From positions 930,001 to 994,000 of the forward strand of contig JADLSH010000153.1 of NCBI GenBank assembly GCA_016169945.1: a stretch of DNA of 64,000 nucleotides. Reading direction: 5' to 3'. A program made the position numbers and the translations under genes. Source of the stretch: Trachythela sp. YZ-2020 (Eukaryota > Cnidaria > Anthozoa > Malacalcyonacea > Clavulariidae). The notes under the pieces are model-generated. The model ran no database searches. It saw only the letters and a program-made list of their open reading frames with translations, and was not told where the DNA came from. This document shows positions 33,201 to 48,200 of this stretch, piece by piece (positions within the stretch are counted from its first letter, which is position 1; each line of letters begins with the position of its first letter).

Positions 33201-36200
33201 GAAGTCTATGAACAAGGCATGTACTCCATTCTTGTTATCACGTAAATTATCTGTGACATTGAACCAGTTCTGTGAGATGCAGGTTAATGCAGATACCGTC
33301 GATCGTTCACCAGTGAATGCATGTTGGCTATCATTTATCTTCAGGTCAATATTGTTCAGTTTAAGTTGTAGCTTTTCCAGGATTTTCGCCATTTGAGGAG
33401 TATTGAGATTTGACGAAAGTCAGTTTCGATGTTGGTTGGGGACGCACTTTGGAACTGGAGTAACCAATGCATGTTTATATATAGTTGGATATTTGCATTG
33501 TGATATGCTGCTACAAATGATATCGTGCACAACGGGGCAAGTTCTTCGTGAAATCGTTTAAGAAACCAAGCTGGGATATTATCTGATCCGGTAGCTTTTT
33601 GCTTTTAAATGTCTCAGTGTAGACTTGACTTGACCAATAGAGGGGACGGGAGGAGGATTTTCCTTCAACAATGGTGCTACTTCGGCAAGACTTGGGATAG
33701 AAGCAGCAGGAGGTCCTGCCATGGTTTTGTAAAAATATCTTGCAATAGTTCTGCAGTACTGGTTGCTTGTTCCGTAATTGCGTTAATCGTGTTTATTGTT
33801 TCAAAACCGGCCAATTGAAATATGTCCTTATACCATCTGGCTGGATTATAGTTCCGTTGGCTTCCAACCTTTGAATGGTAATATTTCTTTTCGCCTTTTT
33901 AATAAGCGTTGTTATTTTATCACATAGTTCTTTGTATTTAATTACGTCCCGCTACTGAAGGCTCTCTGTCTTGCTTTAATCTTTCTTTTATAAGGACGTC
34001 ATCCATGGCTTGTCCGAAACATGAGTACGTATTGTGGTTTCAGGTAATATTTCATCTAATAACTGTATTGTTGTGGTGGTAAATTTATCAACTTTTCATC
34101 AATATCTTGTGCATTAAACACGGGGTTCCAATCCTCTTGGTCTAGCTTAACACCAAGAGAGATAAGTTTATTTGGTTTCATTAGACGTACTTTGCGTGAA
34201 CAGGGCTTGATGTTCTCGTTCGCATTGGGGTAGTACAGTAAACATTGATGATCGGAACGACCAACAGGGGGCAAGTGTGCCACCTCATTTGTATAATTCC
34301 GACATGTTCGTAATAATTTGATCTAGCATTCATTACCTCTTGTTGGTGATCGTACCACTTTTTCAAGCTAAACCGACTGCAGAGTGAGTTTAATTTCATT
34401 TTGTTAAAATCACCGATTACAAACACTCCAGCTGATGAAATCTTCCAGTACAGAGTCAAGTCCCACAGTAAGGTATTCTTTCATTTCCTTTCCTTTTCAA
34501 CCGGCTGTCCTGGTGGATAATATACGCCGACGACAACGATAACACTAAAAGGTCTGGGGGTTCTTTTCGGCTTCAGAAGGAGCCATAAAACTTCTTTGTC
34601 GTCATTTTCGAGATTTTTTAAACGAGAAGATGGTATATCACTATTAACATAAGCTAAGACTCCGCCTCCAGGTGTTTGTCGGTCGCGGCGATATACCTGG
34701 AATTTGCGACCAATCCCAACAGCAGAGTCGGGTATGTCTTCGTTTAGCCAGGATTCGGTGACCATGACTAGGGAAGGGTTATTCGTTTCAACAACGGCAC
34801 TTAATTCGTCGACCTTGTTGGATACATGACAAATGTTGGTTAGAAGTATGGACTTGTTTGTTGAATGCAGTCCCGGGTCGAATTACATCCACGACCAAGC
34901 GTTTCGACCCTTTGTGCCTTTATATCAGAAGTGGTGAAATGTCGCAACGTATTCTTATAGCGTCATTGGCCAATTTGATGGAGATACATTTGTGAGAAAT
35001 AGCTACCATCATCTCTATAAGCTGTTTCAACTCTAGACAAAAGAAAATCAGTGTTGACCAACGTGCATGCACGTATGTCAAACAAAACATGCAATCACGT
35101 GGAAAGACGCTAAAAGTCATTACCACAAACAGTTCTTACATGGCCAGAGACGTCTGGAAATAAGGCATATATTTAATGTATAATAACGCCCTGAATATGG
35201 AAGACGGAAGCTTTCTGTCACAACAGCCAGTATCTCCACGTCGGGCACCGATCCACGTCATCCGTAGGTATGTTAATATGTTAATCGTTGTTTACATGAA
35301 GAAACTGTGTAACGAGCTCACGTGCAGACAAAATCCCTCTCTGTCTTAATTCAGTTAAATTATTGCCTATATTGTTTGATTTCACTTTTACACTTACCAG
35401 AGCATCTTTCATTATATTTCGGTCTATAAATAAGTCCGAAATAATAACATTCCGCTTCGTGGTTTAGATGTACCCATGACCATCCATTCCACACTTCTCT
35501 ACAGTCGTATTTTGGTTCAGGTTTTTTGTTGCAACAAATATGAGATTTTGTGTTGTATGTTTGTCTACCACAACAAGAAGTTATTCCTTCAATTTTTGGA
35601 TGGTTTTGTCCATCACAGCATATCTGTGTACATTCATCGTACTTAAATGATCCACATACTGAATATTTCGGGACGATCTTTTTACTGCTGCAACATTTTG
35701 CCAGGGTTTCGTTATACACTCCCATAATTCCACAACATTTGGAGCCATAACCGTTCCAGAATTGTTTAACACCATCGTTATAGTTACAGGAGATCATGCC
35801 TAAAGTTAAAGCATGAGATTTTTTGATGGGTTTTGGAAAAAAAGTTTAATGAAATTTAACCATTTAATTTGGATAGAATGATGCTGATAGGTTAAAAATA
35901 ATCCATGCATACATTGCAGAAGACAGTGTATATGATATGATATGACATGATATTTAAGGATTAAAGCACTCTGTGAGTGCATTATCGGGATTTACAAGGA
36001 ACGAGAGTTTCATACTGCACGAGACGCAGTCGAGTGCGTTGTCGAGTGCAGTATTAAACTTCGAGTTCCTTGTTCGTGAACGAGTGCTTGTAAATCACGA
36101 TAATGCACGAACAAAGAGTGCTTTAAACGTTTTAATATTCAATTTGAGTAAACGCTTTGGCCGTATTTTTTTATTTATGAATTATGAGCAAAAACATTCT

Positions 36201-39200
36201 ATAAACTGTGTTGAACTAACTGTTTACTAGTTCCTTGTTTAGTTTTGATAATATTCAAAAGTGTTTTTACTTTTTAGAATATTTTAAAACGACAAATAGC
36301 TTTTATATAAGAAACAACCTTGTTTTGAATCTGTCTGCCGAATTACGAATATATTTTCAACCGGCTTCGCCGCTTCGCTACTCATTCACAACTTATATGC
36401 TGTAAATTCGTAAAATAAACTATTAAAATGAACAACACATGTTTACGTTTAAATACGGAATTATTTTAGAAATTTGGCCACTTCGTGGTTTTGGGATTGT
36501 CTTCGGTTTAAAACAGAATTTTTTTTAATCGTTGGTGGGGAGGGGGGCAATCGAAATAACGTGGATGGCCGATGGCGTTTGTCAACAAATATTATTGGTT
36601 TTATCGTCGTTTTGTCGACTAAAGAAGGCGACTAAAAAATTTCCCATATTCCCTGTTTTATCTATTTTTGTAAAACGATCCCTGTTTTGGTTGGTTTTGG
36701 TTGTGATATAATCCTCATTTTTATCAAAATTTTTGGCATACAAGGACCTTCACTGGGACCTTCCTGGGGGGGCTAAGGGGGCTGGGGGGGCAAAAGTTGA
36801 AAAGGATACAGCTGGATGAGGGCTGGGCAGGGGGGTGATAGTTTGCCCCAATAAAGTCGATTAAAAAAGGCCCTGTTAAAACAGGGCCTTTTTGAAAATC
36901 TCTCACGTTGGTAGAGGGGGCAAGGTAATCGAAAAGGGGACCTATAACAAGTGGATAGCCCGTCAACGTTTGTCAACAAATATTATTAGTTTTATCGTCG
37001 GCAGGCGACTAAAAAAATTTTCCCGGACTTTTCAGCATATTCTATTTTTATCTAAAAACATATAAACCGATCCCCCTGTTTTGGTTGTGAAATGTGTCCA
37101 CACCAATAATTTTCCTCCAATTACTAGTTGCTTTTGGCACATCCTGAGGACCTTCTGGGAGGCAAACAGTTGGCCTGGGGGCACTGGGGCAAGAGGATTG
37201 ACTGAGGAGCAAGCCTTGGGAGGCTGAGCACCTTTTAAAGTCGTCAGATTAAAAGGCCTGGTTTAAAATAAACGAAATCTTATAAACTTTTCCATTCGTG
37301 AATTCGGGTGCCATCTTGCCGTGCTGATATAAACTATATCGGCACGGCCGTGCGTTGTTACTATATAAAATGCACACACGTGGTACAAATTGACCAATAA
37401 GAACGCGAGTTTACGAAAATTGAATATTAAAATATGATATGATACGTCAAACATATTAATACTAGAATTTGTGGAGTTATACAGTAGCTAACCAGTAACA
37501 AATCGAATAATTTCCTTCAATTTGGACGAAAATTGGTGGAGAAGTTTACTAACTAAAATTTGCATTGCTATAATTTCCTGGGAGAATTGAATGCGTAATT
37601 AGTGCATAAAAATTTATACATGATTGCTTGACTTAATTTGCTGGCGCAGGTATTCAGATCTCTGAGCGTCCTCTTGTTAATTATGTACTGTATAAATATC
37701 ATATGTGAGTCTCATTAATTAAATTAAGAATTACATAATCTTCTCGTGTAATACATCTACTTGGCGGCGGTAAAACACGCTAGTTTAAATTAATATAAGC
37801 ATTCAAGACAGTTAAAAGTGTGTTTTCAAAGGCATGCAATATTTTTAAAGGAATTTTATTGATTAATGTTTGTCGCAATTTTAAAATAGCACGTTTACCT
37901 TTCGTTAGTTCGCCATCTGAGATTGGATCCTGTTCAGTGCCATAGAATGTCATTTTGAACTTAGAGAGTGTACCTACTACGAAAAAGCAAATGCAGGTAG
38001 AAATATAGCGTCAAAACCTTGATGTCGATAGAGATGGTTAATTTGAACGGCTGTTTATACTAATCATTGACCTTTTATTTATCATTCAATATTTAAGAAA
38101 TAAAAACGAGTCGCGTGCACATACGATGTTACAATGCACGAGGAATGTTTGGAAAACACGAGGGGTGTTGAGAGAAATAGCCGAGTACTTCTCGAGTGTT
38201 CTCCCAACATCCCCGATTACATTATAGCATCATAAATGCATGCACGAGACGAGTTTTTCTATTCCCTTTTTAATAAAAGAAGATATAAGCACAGTAAACA
38301 ATTTTGTTTAAAGATCAATATTGATATTCTCCTAAATCAAAATCAATGCCAAACTCAATGCCAAACTGGCTATTTTTTATTTTTTGCACTTAGAACTGTG
38401 AATGAACTTGGTTTGTTCTGAGTTTAAATTGAGTTCATGTACCTTTAAATGTCAAAACAGCATAGTTTCCCCCCGTTTTTTGTCACCGTTGAATGCGAAC
38501 TTTCAAGCAAAAAGTTTAATTCAGACTCAGAAACAGCTACGAATCTTTCTTCGCCGTTTTTGTCCCGTTGTCATTAAAATTTTGATGGCTGGTATTTCCA
38601 TCTCGCCATGCACTCACAAATCTTTGCGAAGCATCACAAACATTGGGCCTGCGTTGTTTTGTATATATTACGGATCACGTAAAATGGCGTGTAAATCTCT
38701 TTCCGCCACGCTTCAAGCTCAAAAACTTTAAGGTACAAGTTTAGTTGAACTTTTTTCTTTTTATATGAAACAAAGAGATATTTTTTGCTTTGTTGTAATA
38801 GGTTGTATAGATACATAGAGGTCATCATAACATGCCAAGAACATCAGTGACTCATCCGCCCCGTCGGTAGATGCTCCTTACGGGTATACATGTTCTTAAA
38901 AATCGAACATTTTACATACATTACTCTGGGCATTGACTTTCATCATACGATTACCACTGAGTTATCTGATGTTTTACTAAGCAATATATATATGTTATTG
39001 ACCGAGCGTGAGGTCCGTACAGAAGGATATTGGTCGAGTTCTTTTTTTGCTTGTATGGACTGAGCCGAGTGTGTAAGTAATATCCTATATTAACCAGTGT
39101 AAGTAATATCCTATATTAACCACTATAAACTGTCTTCGTTTTGCTCGTTACTACTTGAAGTGACAGAGCGTTGCGAGCAAAGGCTCTGTAAAGGTTGAAC

Positions 39201-42200
39201 GTGAATCTGATTTTCTGGTGGATAAGTGTTTGCTCGAAGAAGAGTAATTGACTCTAATTCACAGGTATATAGATATATAACTTTATTTAACCACGCTTAC
39301 ATCGTCAGCAAAAGCTGATTTCCACGATGGGCGTGCATGTATAAAAGCATTTACAAAATTATTAAAATATAGGAAACAAAGTTAAATATTATAAAGCTAC
39401 AAAGTTAAGTTTATTATTTACATGTTTGGAGTTAGTGAATTTAGTAGCGATGAGTAGCGATTTTTCTTTCACTAAAATGGAGCTCCAGGTAGAGGCTCCA
39501 TCAAACATAAAACTCTTTTTCATACTGTTTGTATGAAATTTCGTATAGAAACCATTATTATAGATGTCGTTTATGAATCTAGTTATGAAACACATAGTTT
39601 ACTATGTTATTCCATATTTGAGTTTGAAGTTGAATCTTCTTGTTTAAACTGAATTCTCATGTAGCAACACTTCAAACGATAATCATTCGGCTGCAAAATC
39701 CATTTCATACTCCAAAAATACAATCTTCCGTTCATTGCTGACATATATACGTCGAGAAATAGCGCCGTAATATAAACAGAAATCAGTTGCAAGGGAGTGC
39801 AACTACAGTTGCATGTAAAGTTAGTAAATGAATTGAACGTAGTCATAAAACGCCGTGGTTATGATTTTGATGACACATTTTCAAAGTAAGTTCATTTCTT
39901 TAAGCATCGATTTATTGTCTGACATTTTCTATTTTCCAATCTCAGTATAACTTAAGGCAATTTACTCGCCAACCCACCGTCCAAATTTGATCTTAGAAGT
40001 AACCCACTGCTATATAAGAGTTTAATATCTATAATCATAGAATAATTCATTAGGACAAGAATGGTAGAAACGACCTTACACACCTGCCCTACTTAAACTG
40101 CAGCAAGATGGCGCCTAGCCTCGCCCTAGCCCCCACCACTCAACGTTTTTCGCACTTCATTGAGCAGTCAAAAATGAGTGGTGGGGCAAGGGGGGGGGGT
40201 GGCTAATAATTAATAATATGTGTGTTCCACATTCATATTAATCATATATTAACTTCGCTTACTTTGATTATACTTACTTTAGTAAGCAACGTCAAGGAGA
40301 TATATACATTTCGCGGAAAAGTCAATTTATTAATTCTACTCTATTATATACCTTGACTTCCATGCCTGAAGGAACCAGATTTAAACAAAAGCCACCACTT
40401 TCCATCTTCTGCAGTTGGGTTTTCTCCCCAAAAGTGAAGACTTGTCACAATCAAGTCTTTGTAAGTCTTTCGTCTTGTTAACGCATCATAAACTCGCTGA
40501 TAAATTAACTGTGAACTTGTCCCAAGTGGTGATATTAAATATATCTCTAGTAATCCTCGTGGGGAGAAATTTAGGGACAATTCCACTTGAACGTGCTCAA
40601 TATACTTGATTTTTGAACATCGATCTTTTCGCTTTGTGCTTTTCAGGTAAATGATCAAGGAAGGCTTTTGTCGGTAAAATGTTTTTCTAAAGACATAATT
40701 ATCATAATTAGTTCCGTGGTACTAAACTGGTTCCATGAAGTTCAGAAATTAAAGATAATATAATATCTTGCCTTGCGGGCATGGCAGATCGGTTGGAGGA
40801 TAATTGAGCATGAATTGTATTGATATGATTGGATGTTGCTTATAGCCGAAAGGCAGAAAACGTCCTACTTATGATGGTGTTCTATAATGCGGGAAATTCG
40901 CCATTTACTGTTCTTGAGGTCAATATGAAGTCATGCAATAATTAAGATTTACGCACAACCATTTGCCTACGATTTAGACATTTGAGAGCTTGCATAATAT
41001 TATAAGCATGGAGTAGCTAAGATTTAATTATCACGAATGCACGTCTAACCAAGTGTTTATGCACTAATAACTGTATGGTGGCTGCTTATTCATCGCTTCA
41101 TCCGTATGGTGGATATGGCGGCTGATAGAAAACTGCTAACCACACTTCCGCTATATAATGACGTCATCAAATTTAAACGCTTTCAAATTTACTTGTTATG
41201 TTAGCTATATTTCTACATTAATGGAAGAGTTTTGTAGATGGAAAATTATTGAGTGTAAATTATATACATTTATTAGACCTAACCAGGAACAGCTGCGAAA
41301 AATGCAACTATAGGTCCCTGGCAGGAATCGAACATGCGGCCCTGCGATTCCGGTGCAGCGCTCTAACCAACTGAGCTACAGAGTCCAGTTGTCGAACTCT
41401 AACCACAAGTTCATGTATATATAGTAGGGTACTGCCATGTTAAGTTGTGGGTAAATATCAAGATTTTGTTGGCATCTCACTCGATTGAATAATAATTGAA
41501 GGGTTTTGTGATGGAAAATTATTGAGTGTAAATTATATACGTTTATTAGACCTAACCAGGAACAGCTGCGAAAAATGCAACTATAGGTCCCTGGCAGGAA
41601 TCGAATCTGTGGCCCTGCGATTCCGGTGCAGCGCTCTAACCAACTGAGCTACAGAGTCCAGTTGTCGAGCTCTAACCACAAGTTCATGTATATATACCAG
41701 GGTATTGCCAAGTTAAGTTGTGGGTAAATATCAAGATTTTGTTGGCATCTCACTAGTGAGATGTGAATGCAAGGGTGATCTAAAGTCCATCTTAGCTCCT
41801 TATATACTCAAGGGATGACGTCATAAGCCAACAAAGTGGAGATACTCTTGTGGCAAATTGCTACCGTCATCCCTATTCAAAGCATGATGATTCATGTTTA
41901 TACGCCACACTTCTAGGCAACGTCTCAGGCCGCGTAGCGATGATTAGCTGTGATCACCTTACAATTATCACGCGCGCGCAATCACATGCTTGTTTTCGCA
42001 CACGTGTTCTGCCAAAGCTGATTCCCTTTGTTTAAAGATGAAATAGCCTTTTGATATTTTTTTAAACGTGTGCCAAACTGGCGTTTAGATTGTCCCAGAT
42101 TCTTCTTCTCGCAATCACCGCATGGCATAGAATATACAGAATGAGTTTTCTGATTTATAAGAACAGGTTCTGTGTGAAAATACGGCCTAAACTCAAATAA

Positions 42201-45200
42201 GGTTTTAAGTAATTTTTCCCAATTACTTAAAATTATCTTGATTGGCTCTGCAACTCCTTGAATGTATGGAAATACTGCATAACCCTTGGTCGAGGAATCC
42301 TTTAAAACATTTTAATTTTCAGTGTTTGCATGATCGAAATTTTACCAAATGACGTTGAATCAACTAGATACAGTATAATAATCTTACATAAATATGGTAT
42401 ATGACATGCAGAATGATATGGTACCTTATGAAAATTTCGAATATGAAATTGTGTGGAATTGGGAATTTTCACTTATGAATTTTGAATTTCACATATTTTT
42501 TCACATATGAAAGTAATCATAACAAGTGAAAATTTATTGCACATGGGAAATTGTTATTCCATTTCTGGAATTTGAACAGTTTCATACGTAAAATACATTT
42601 TCACATTTAAGCGATATTATACTTATACATTCATACAAAAACCTACACATTGGTAAACTGGACAGTACACTGTTTTTGTTCCGGGACATTTTGCCAATTA
42701 CTCGTAGCCACCTTAACCAGATTATTGGCGTCCATTACACCAAATCCAAGAGAACGATGAACTAGACATAAGATACATCATTCAGTTTTTTGAATATGAA
42801 GTCAAGAGATAGTAGGTTAATCAGTGGTTATTTGGGATTGAGCCTGTAGCAATCCATGATTAATGTAATTGCAATTATAGTTACTCAGAAGACGTCGTAA
42901 AACATTTCTAAAAATAGGACTTTACAAACGTTATCTGCACAAGCTATGTCTGTGGCAGACATGGTTAATTAAATACTTGGGGAATACATTCTGGATCATA
43001 TAACTCTTCTGGACCCTATACTAAACACGGAAAACGCCTGTCTTAAAGGGATATCGGAATATAAACTCCTTTCATTGCAGGTTTTTCATATCTTACTTAT
43101 AGTTCTTGAAATATTTTGAAAACAATAAGCTGTCCGCCAACTTGGATAAATCTTTGAACTCATTAATAGTTGTTTTTGTTTTGTCAGAGCAGGCTTATCC
43201 GTCAAAGCAGGGTATAATTAGCATAGATCTTTAAAATGTTGTCAGTCATTTGTTATTGAAAATAATGACGAAAGCATAATTTTAGCTAATAATGACCATT
43301 GCATGGCTATCTGGGTAGTCAGTTTGAATTTAGCAAAGATTTTCCTGTCAGAGAGAATTTACTATCGATAATGCGCGTGTATTTGCTCACTTCGAATGGT
43401 GACAAAATTTCAAATGAGAATTTTTTTTTTGATTTGGTATCCCCCTCTAAAATTCTCAGGCATGTTGAAGTTTCTTATCTCAAGTTTTCATCTTAAAAAA
43501 TTCGTTAAAATCGGAGTTGATTCCTAGGAGATATCATGGCTGAAATTTGACCCCTTTTAAAGCTTCTTTTTAGGATGTTTAATTAACCATAATTCCTTTT
43601 AAATAGCGAAGATGTTATAGTTTTGCTAGCCTGTGATTCTGTTGAAACCACTTAATGTGTGGCTTAAGTTTTACGACTGTTGAAACAAGATTAATGTATT
43701 TACCAAACCGATCCTCTTTGTAGCTCAATTTATGAAAAATCCAATTTTTGTTGGTTCAGCGCATTGTTGGTTCAAACTTTGTCCCCCTCTAAATTTTTAT
43801 TGGGAGTGATAGGTGACAAGTATTTCTCTTTGCCTAAATATACCATTTTGAGGTTGATTCCTTCGCGCTATCCTTTTTGCAATCGATCTGGGATACGCTG
43901 TGGAAGCTAAATGTTTCTCTATCGAACGCTAACAAAGGTTAATGGTTATGCGTGTTAGTTTTGAAAATAACACATATTTTTGAGAATAAAACCCCAGTCC
44001 TTTGCTGTGAATGCCATAAGCAAGTCATTAAAAGTTTAATCGATCAGTTTGGCTAATATTTTATTAAAAAAACGGCTATATACTGCGGAACATTTTGTTC
44101 CCAGACTGATGTGGTCTACTGGAAAGTGGAAAATATTTCTCGTTTGCAACCTTGATATGTCCTAAGAATAGACTTCGATTGGGAACAAACTCTTAAAATA
44201 TAAGCATGAGATATTAAGCAAATAAACTTCGATATACCCACATCCTAAGGTGCTGTTATTATGTTGTAAAAATATATTTTCGCCGCCATAAAAATCGGCA
44301 AAGCTGAAGAGCTATCAAGGTCAATATTCCACATTAAATCTCTCTCACAACGGTTTCTACACCAAAAATATATTGTGCCCATAAGAAAACCAATATTTTA
44401 CTTTTAAACTTGAATAATTTTCTTGTCATAAGTAAAGAAATGAGAAAAAAATCGCCAAATACTGTCAAAAAATGAAAATCTGTTTTGCTTGGATTTTCGC
44501 GCGAAAACATGCTCGTCCCAGGCCACTGCCGCATCACACGTCGATCAGCAAAATCACAGCCGTTGCACCGCCCTATATATAAGCGCCCTGGTGGGTAGAG
44601 TGTAGCAAATATACGGCGGTTGACTGTTGTGTAAATATACCTGAAAAATACAATAAGAACTTTGACGTTTCGAGCGAAGGCCCTTCGTCTGGAAGTTAGT
44701 AGAATGGGTCGGGGGGAAACATGTGCTTTTATAGTGAATACAAAAGCGATCACGTGATAAAAAAAACCCATTCAGATGGATTTAATAAAAACAAACTATA
44801 TAAACAAAATATGAAAATCATATCACAAAATATATTAGCATATAAGAAGCAGCGAACAAAGGCAAGAAAGACAGAAAATAAGGAACTATATATTAGAGGA
44901 GGTGAGATTTAGAATATCTGCTGATGGCAGGCATAAACAGATAGGAGTTAAATGTAAGAGAGGCCCTTCGAATAAACAGATAGGAGTTAAATGCAAGAGA
45001 GGCCCTTCGAATATAGATGTAAATGTAAGAGAGGCCCTTCGAAGATAGGAGTTAAATGTAAGAGAGGCCCGTCTAACTTCCAGACGAAGGGCCAAACGTC
45101 AAAGTTCTTATTGTATTTTTCAGGTAGTTTTACACAACAGTCAACCGCCGTGTAAAAGGCTTTGCACATAATTCCAAAACGGCTCTTTCAAATAAGTGTA

Positions 45201-48200
45201 TAACTGAATTTTAAATGCCATATCCCTTTATGACAACATTTTATAAAGCCAAGAAATCATATACTGTGAAGTTTCAGAAGGTGTGTATGAAATTTTGCCA
45301 GCTTGCGTGCTTAAGCCCTGCCTCATATATATAGAGATAAGTAAAGTAATGTTTTACAGCATATATATTTATGACTGAAAATATAATTCAGTTGCATGTT
45401 AATAACTGATAATTGTTTTCTTTGTTTCGTCTAAAAAATTTGTTATAAAATTCAACAAAACACATTAAATTGTCCCTACCCATCAACCCTGCGCCGTTAA
45501 TAATCCAATTTTCCCCATTAGTCATTTCTCGTTTCGGATTGCTTGTTCTAACGATCAAGTGTTGAACATCGCGCCATGTTAATTGGTTGCTTTGAAAAGA
45601 AATGATGTAAATTTAGAAAGAAATAATATAAAGAAAAGATCATGTCAAAAAAGCGATTCGTGTTTCATAATGAAGGATGTTACGTAAGGGTTATGACGGC
45701 ACGTTCTAGCTCTCAAGGGACGGTAGATGTTTGATGCTGAAAATTTAGAGTATAGGCAAAATTAAGATCTTGTTTTCAGCATGGCAGCACCCAAAACTTG
45801 TTTTATCTAGCAGCTTTCAATTAGCAACACTTTCGTTATAATTTATTTCCCTCAACAACGTTGAAGCTGCATTATGGAAATGATTTAGGTAAGAAAGAGC
45901 CCTATTAATGAAAGTCAAATTTACAAATTGACTTTTAGATGTCCACGACTGCACAAATAATATAAACTATAAGGCGATTAACTAACATATACACAAACAA
46001 GCTTAGGGCTTACTTTGCCTCCAATAAAAGTGCTATAATCCCAGAGGCCATAGCAGCCGCAGCAGAGGTTCTTCCAAAGTTACGAACGCAACCAATTACG
46101 TCACAGGTTTTCTGTGATGCAAAATATATAAATTAATTATACTTTAATACTTCAATGACAACGTTAAATACATAGGATAAAATATCAATATCATTTTCCC
46201 TATAAATGCATTCGTACCACATTATCTCCATACGTAGTCGCCATTATTGAACTGCAAGGCTCGGCATAACGAGGGGCATTTCCAGATTTCGACACAGCTC
46301 CAATAGCAATAGTATAAATACTGTTAACATAACCATCAAATGCACAGCTATCTTGATAAAGACCGCCATTACCAGTGGAGAAAACAAAAATTGATCCTAG
46401 TCCATTTCTTCCCTAAATACAGAAAATACATGAATTTGGCTTCTCCAACCAATTTAACAACGATCAAATATCGTCATCAGTTTCGCTTCAATTATTAAAG
46501 CATCAATTTCAAAGTTTATGTCAAACATTGAAACATGCATCTAAACCGCCAGTTAATGGTCAGGTTTTTTTTTTAATACTTCATATCGCTAAAAGTATCA
46601 TAATTAACTGTCATAATTTATTAAAATATCATAATTTAAAGGGCTTATGCAACGAAAATTCGGTTTGAATGAAACTCTCCTATTTAAGATAACTTTTAAA
46701 GTTATGAAGATTGACGTTTGCAGCTCTTCCATATCCCACTTCGTTTTTGAGATATTAAGATGTGTTGATATTTAAATAACATCACTGTGACATCACACTG
46801 CATAATGAATTGTTGGAAATCACGAATATCTCTGAGATTACTTAACCAAATCGTCTTTAAACTGTACATTTGCTTCTGCCCATTGCAGGACACCACACAT
46901 GTAAAGTTTCAAGTGATTTAATTCAATTATTTCAAAGATATCAATGATTTTTCAACAATTCATTATGCAGTGTGATGTCACAGTGATGTTATTTAAATAT
47001 CAAACACATCTTAATATCTCAAAAACGAAGTGGGATATGGAAGAGCTGCAAACGTCAATCTTCATAACTTTAAAGTTATCTTAAATATGAGTTTCATTCA
47101 AACCGAATTTTCGTTGCATAAGCCCTTTAACACTTATAGGAGTTACCATAATTATCAATATTTACACAACGTAGAGAGAGTACTCTTCTCCGACCCGCCA
47201 CTCCTCCCCCTTCTTCAGAGCGTACTCATAAATCTTGAACCTCAGGAATGATGATGCATGATGATTGCTCTATAGTTCAACAAATAAAATTGCGTACATT
47301 GGTCACTGGTCTCCTCCCACCGGCGGGCGGTTTTTACACTTGTGAAAATATTGATAATTATGAATGACCCCTTACAGTCATAATCACGGGGTCGTTTTGA
47401 ACAAAAAGTAAGCAACAATATAAACAAATAATGCAAAGCTAACCTGCATAACACCATTTTCCAGAGCCTTTTCAACCAATGGCCCGGGTCCTTTCACGGT
47501 GTAGCCTTTGTCAAAAGGACCCCAGCTACTGGAGTAGATATGGATTTTATCTCTCTCGTATTTTAACCCTCTTGCTGTAGATTGATCGAGAGCAAATGTG
47601 CCATTTAAAATCTTTAGATCTGCAAAGAACAATGTAATAAAGCGCGCATTTACTGGCGTTGTGTTTTAGCCAGGCTACCGCTCAGAGATAACCTACAGTA
47701 TATATATCAAATCAAATCAATCAAATGTTTATTAATCACTCAGTAATCATTACAAGTCAAAATAAAGAAATACAAGTTATTACATAGGAAAGAGTGAAGG
47801 CCATCTGAAATAACCATATGGGCTAGACAAGTCAGATGACCTTTCATTTAACAATGTAGATATATATATATAACATATAGTTAGAGCAAATTATAGATTT
47901 TCGCTTAAGAGCTGAAATAATTTCACGGTGTCGTCATCGTAACAAATTTCGCGTAAACAACGCAAACGAAGCCATGCATGCACACATTGTCTCCCACATA
48001 CACCCCCACATTCCGGCAGGAAGCATATAAGCGGTCATTTCTTTCGATACTTGTTACTGCCTGATGATTCTTTTACAGATGAAACAGCCTGTTGCAGCCG
48101 CAGACCAGTTTTGAGGTAAGCGAAAATATATATATATATATATATACGTGCAAGTTTAGGACTACGAAACGCAAAGAGTGCTCGACAACATATAGTTAGA

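Noticed and set aside
35360..35797. Independent galaxin-like gene starting at the ATG at 35797
   Set aside because: The ATG follows a good splice acceptor by two bases, there is no signal peptide, and the preceding convertase exon ends in the matching phase.
41237..41660. Two tRNA genes
   Set aside because: A and B boxes are present, but the acceptor and T stems do not pair properly and the anticodon loop lacks U33. Constant tails mark them as SINE modules.
44334..44771. 145-codon minus-strand gene
   Set aside because: It crosses the inverted hammerhead-like repeat and intron sequence, and the translation has no domain features.
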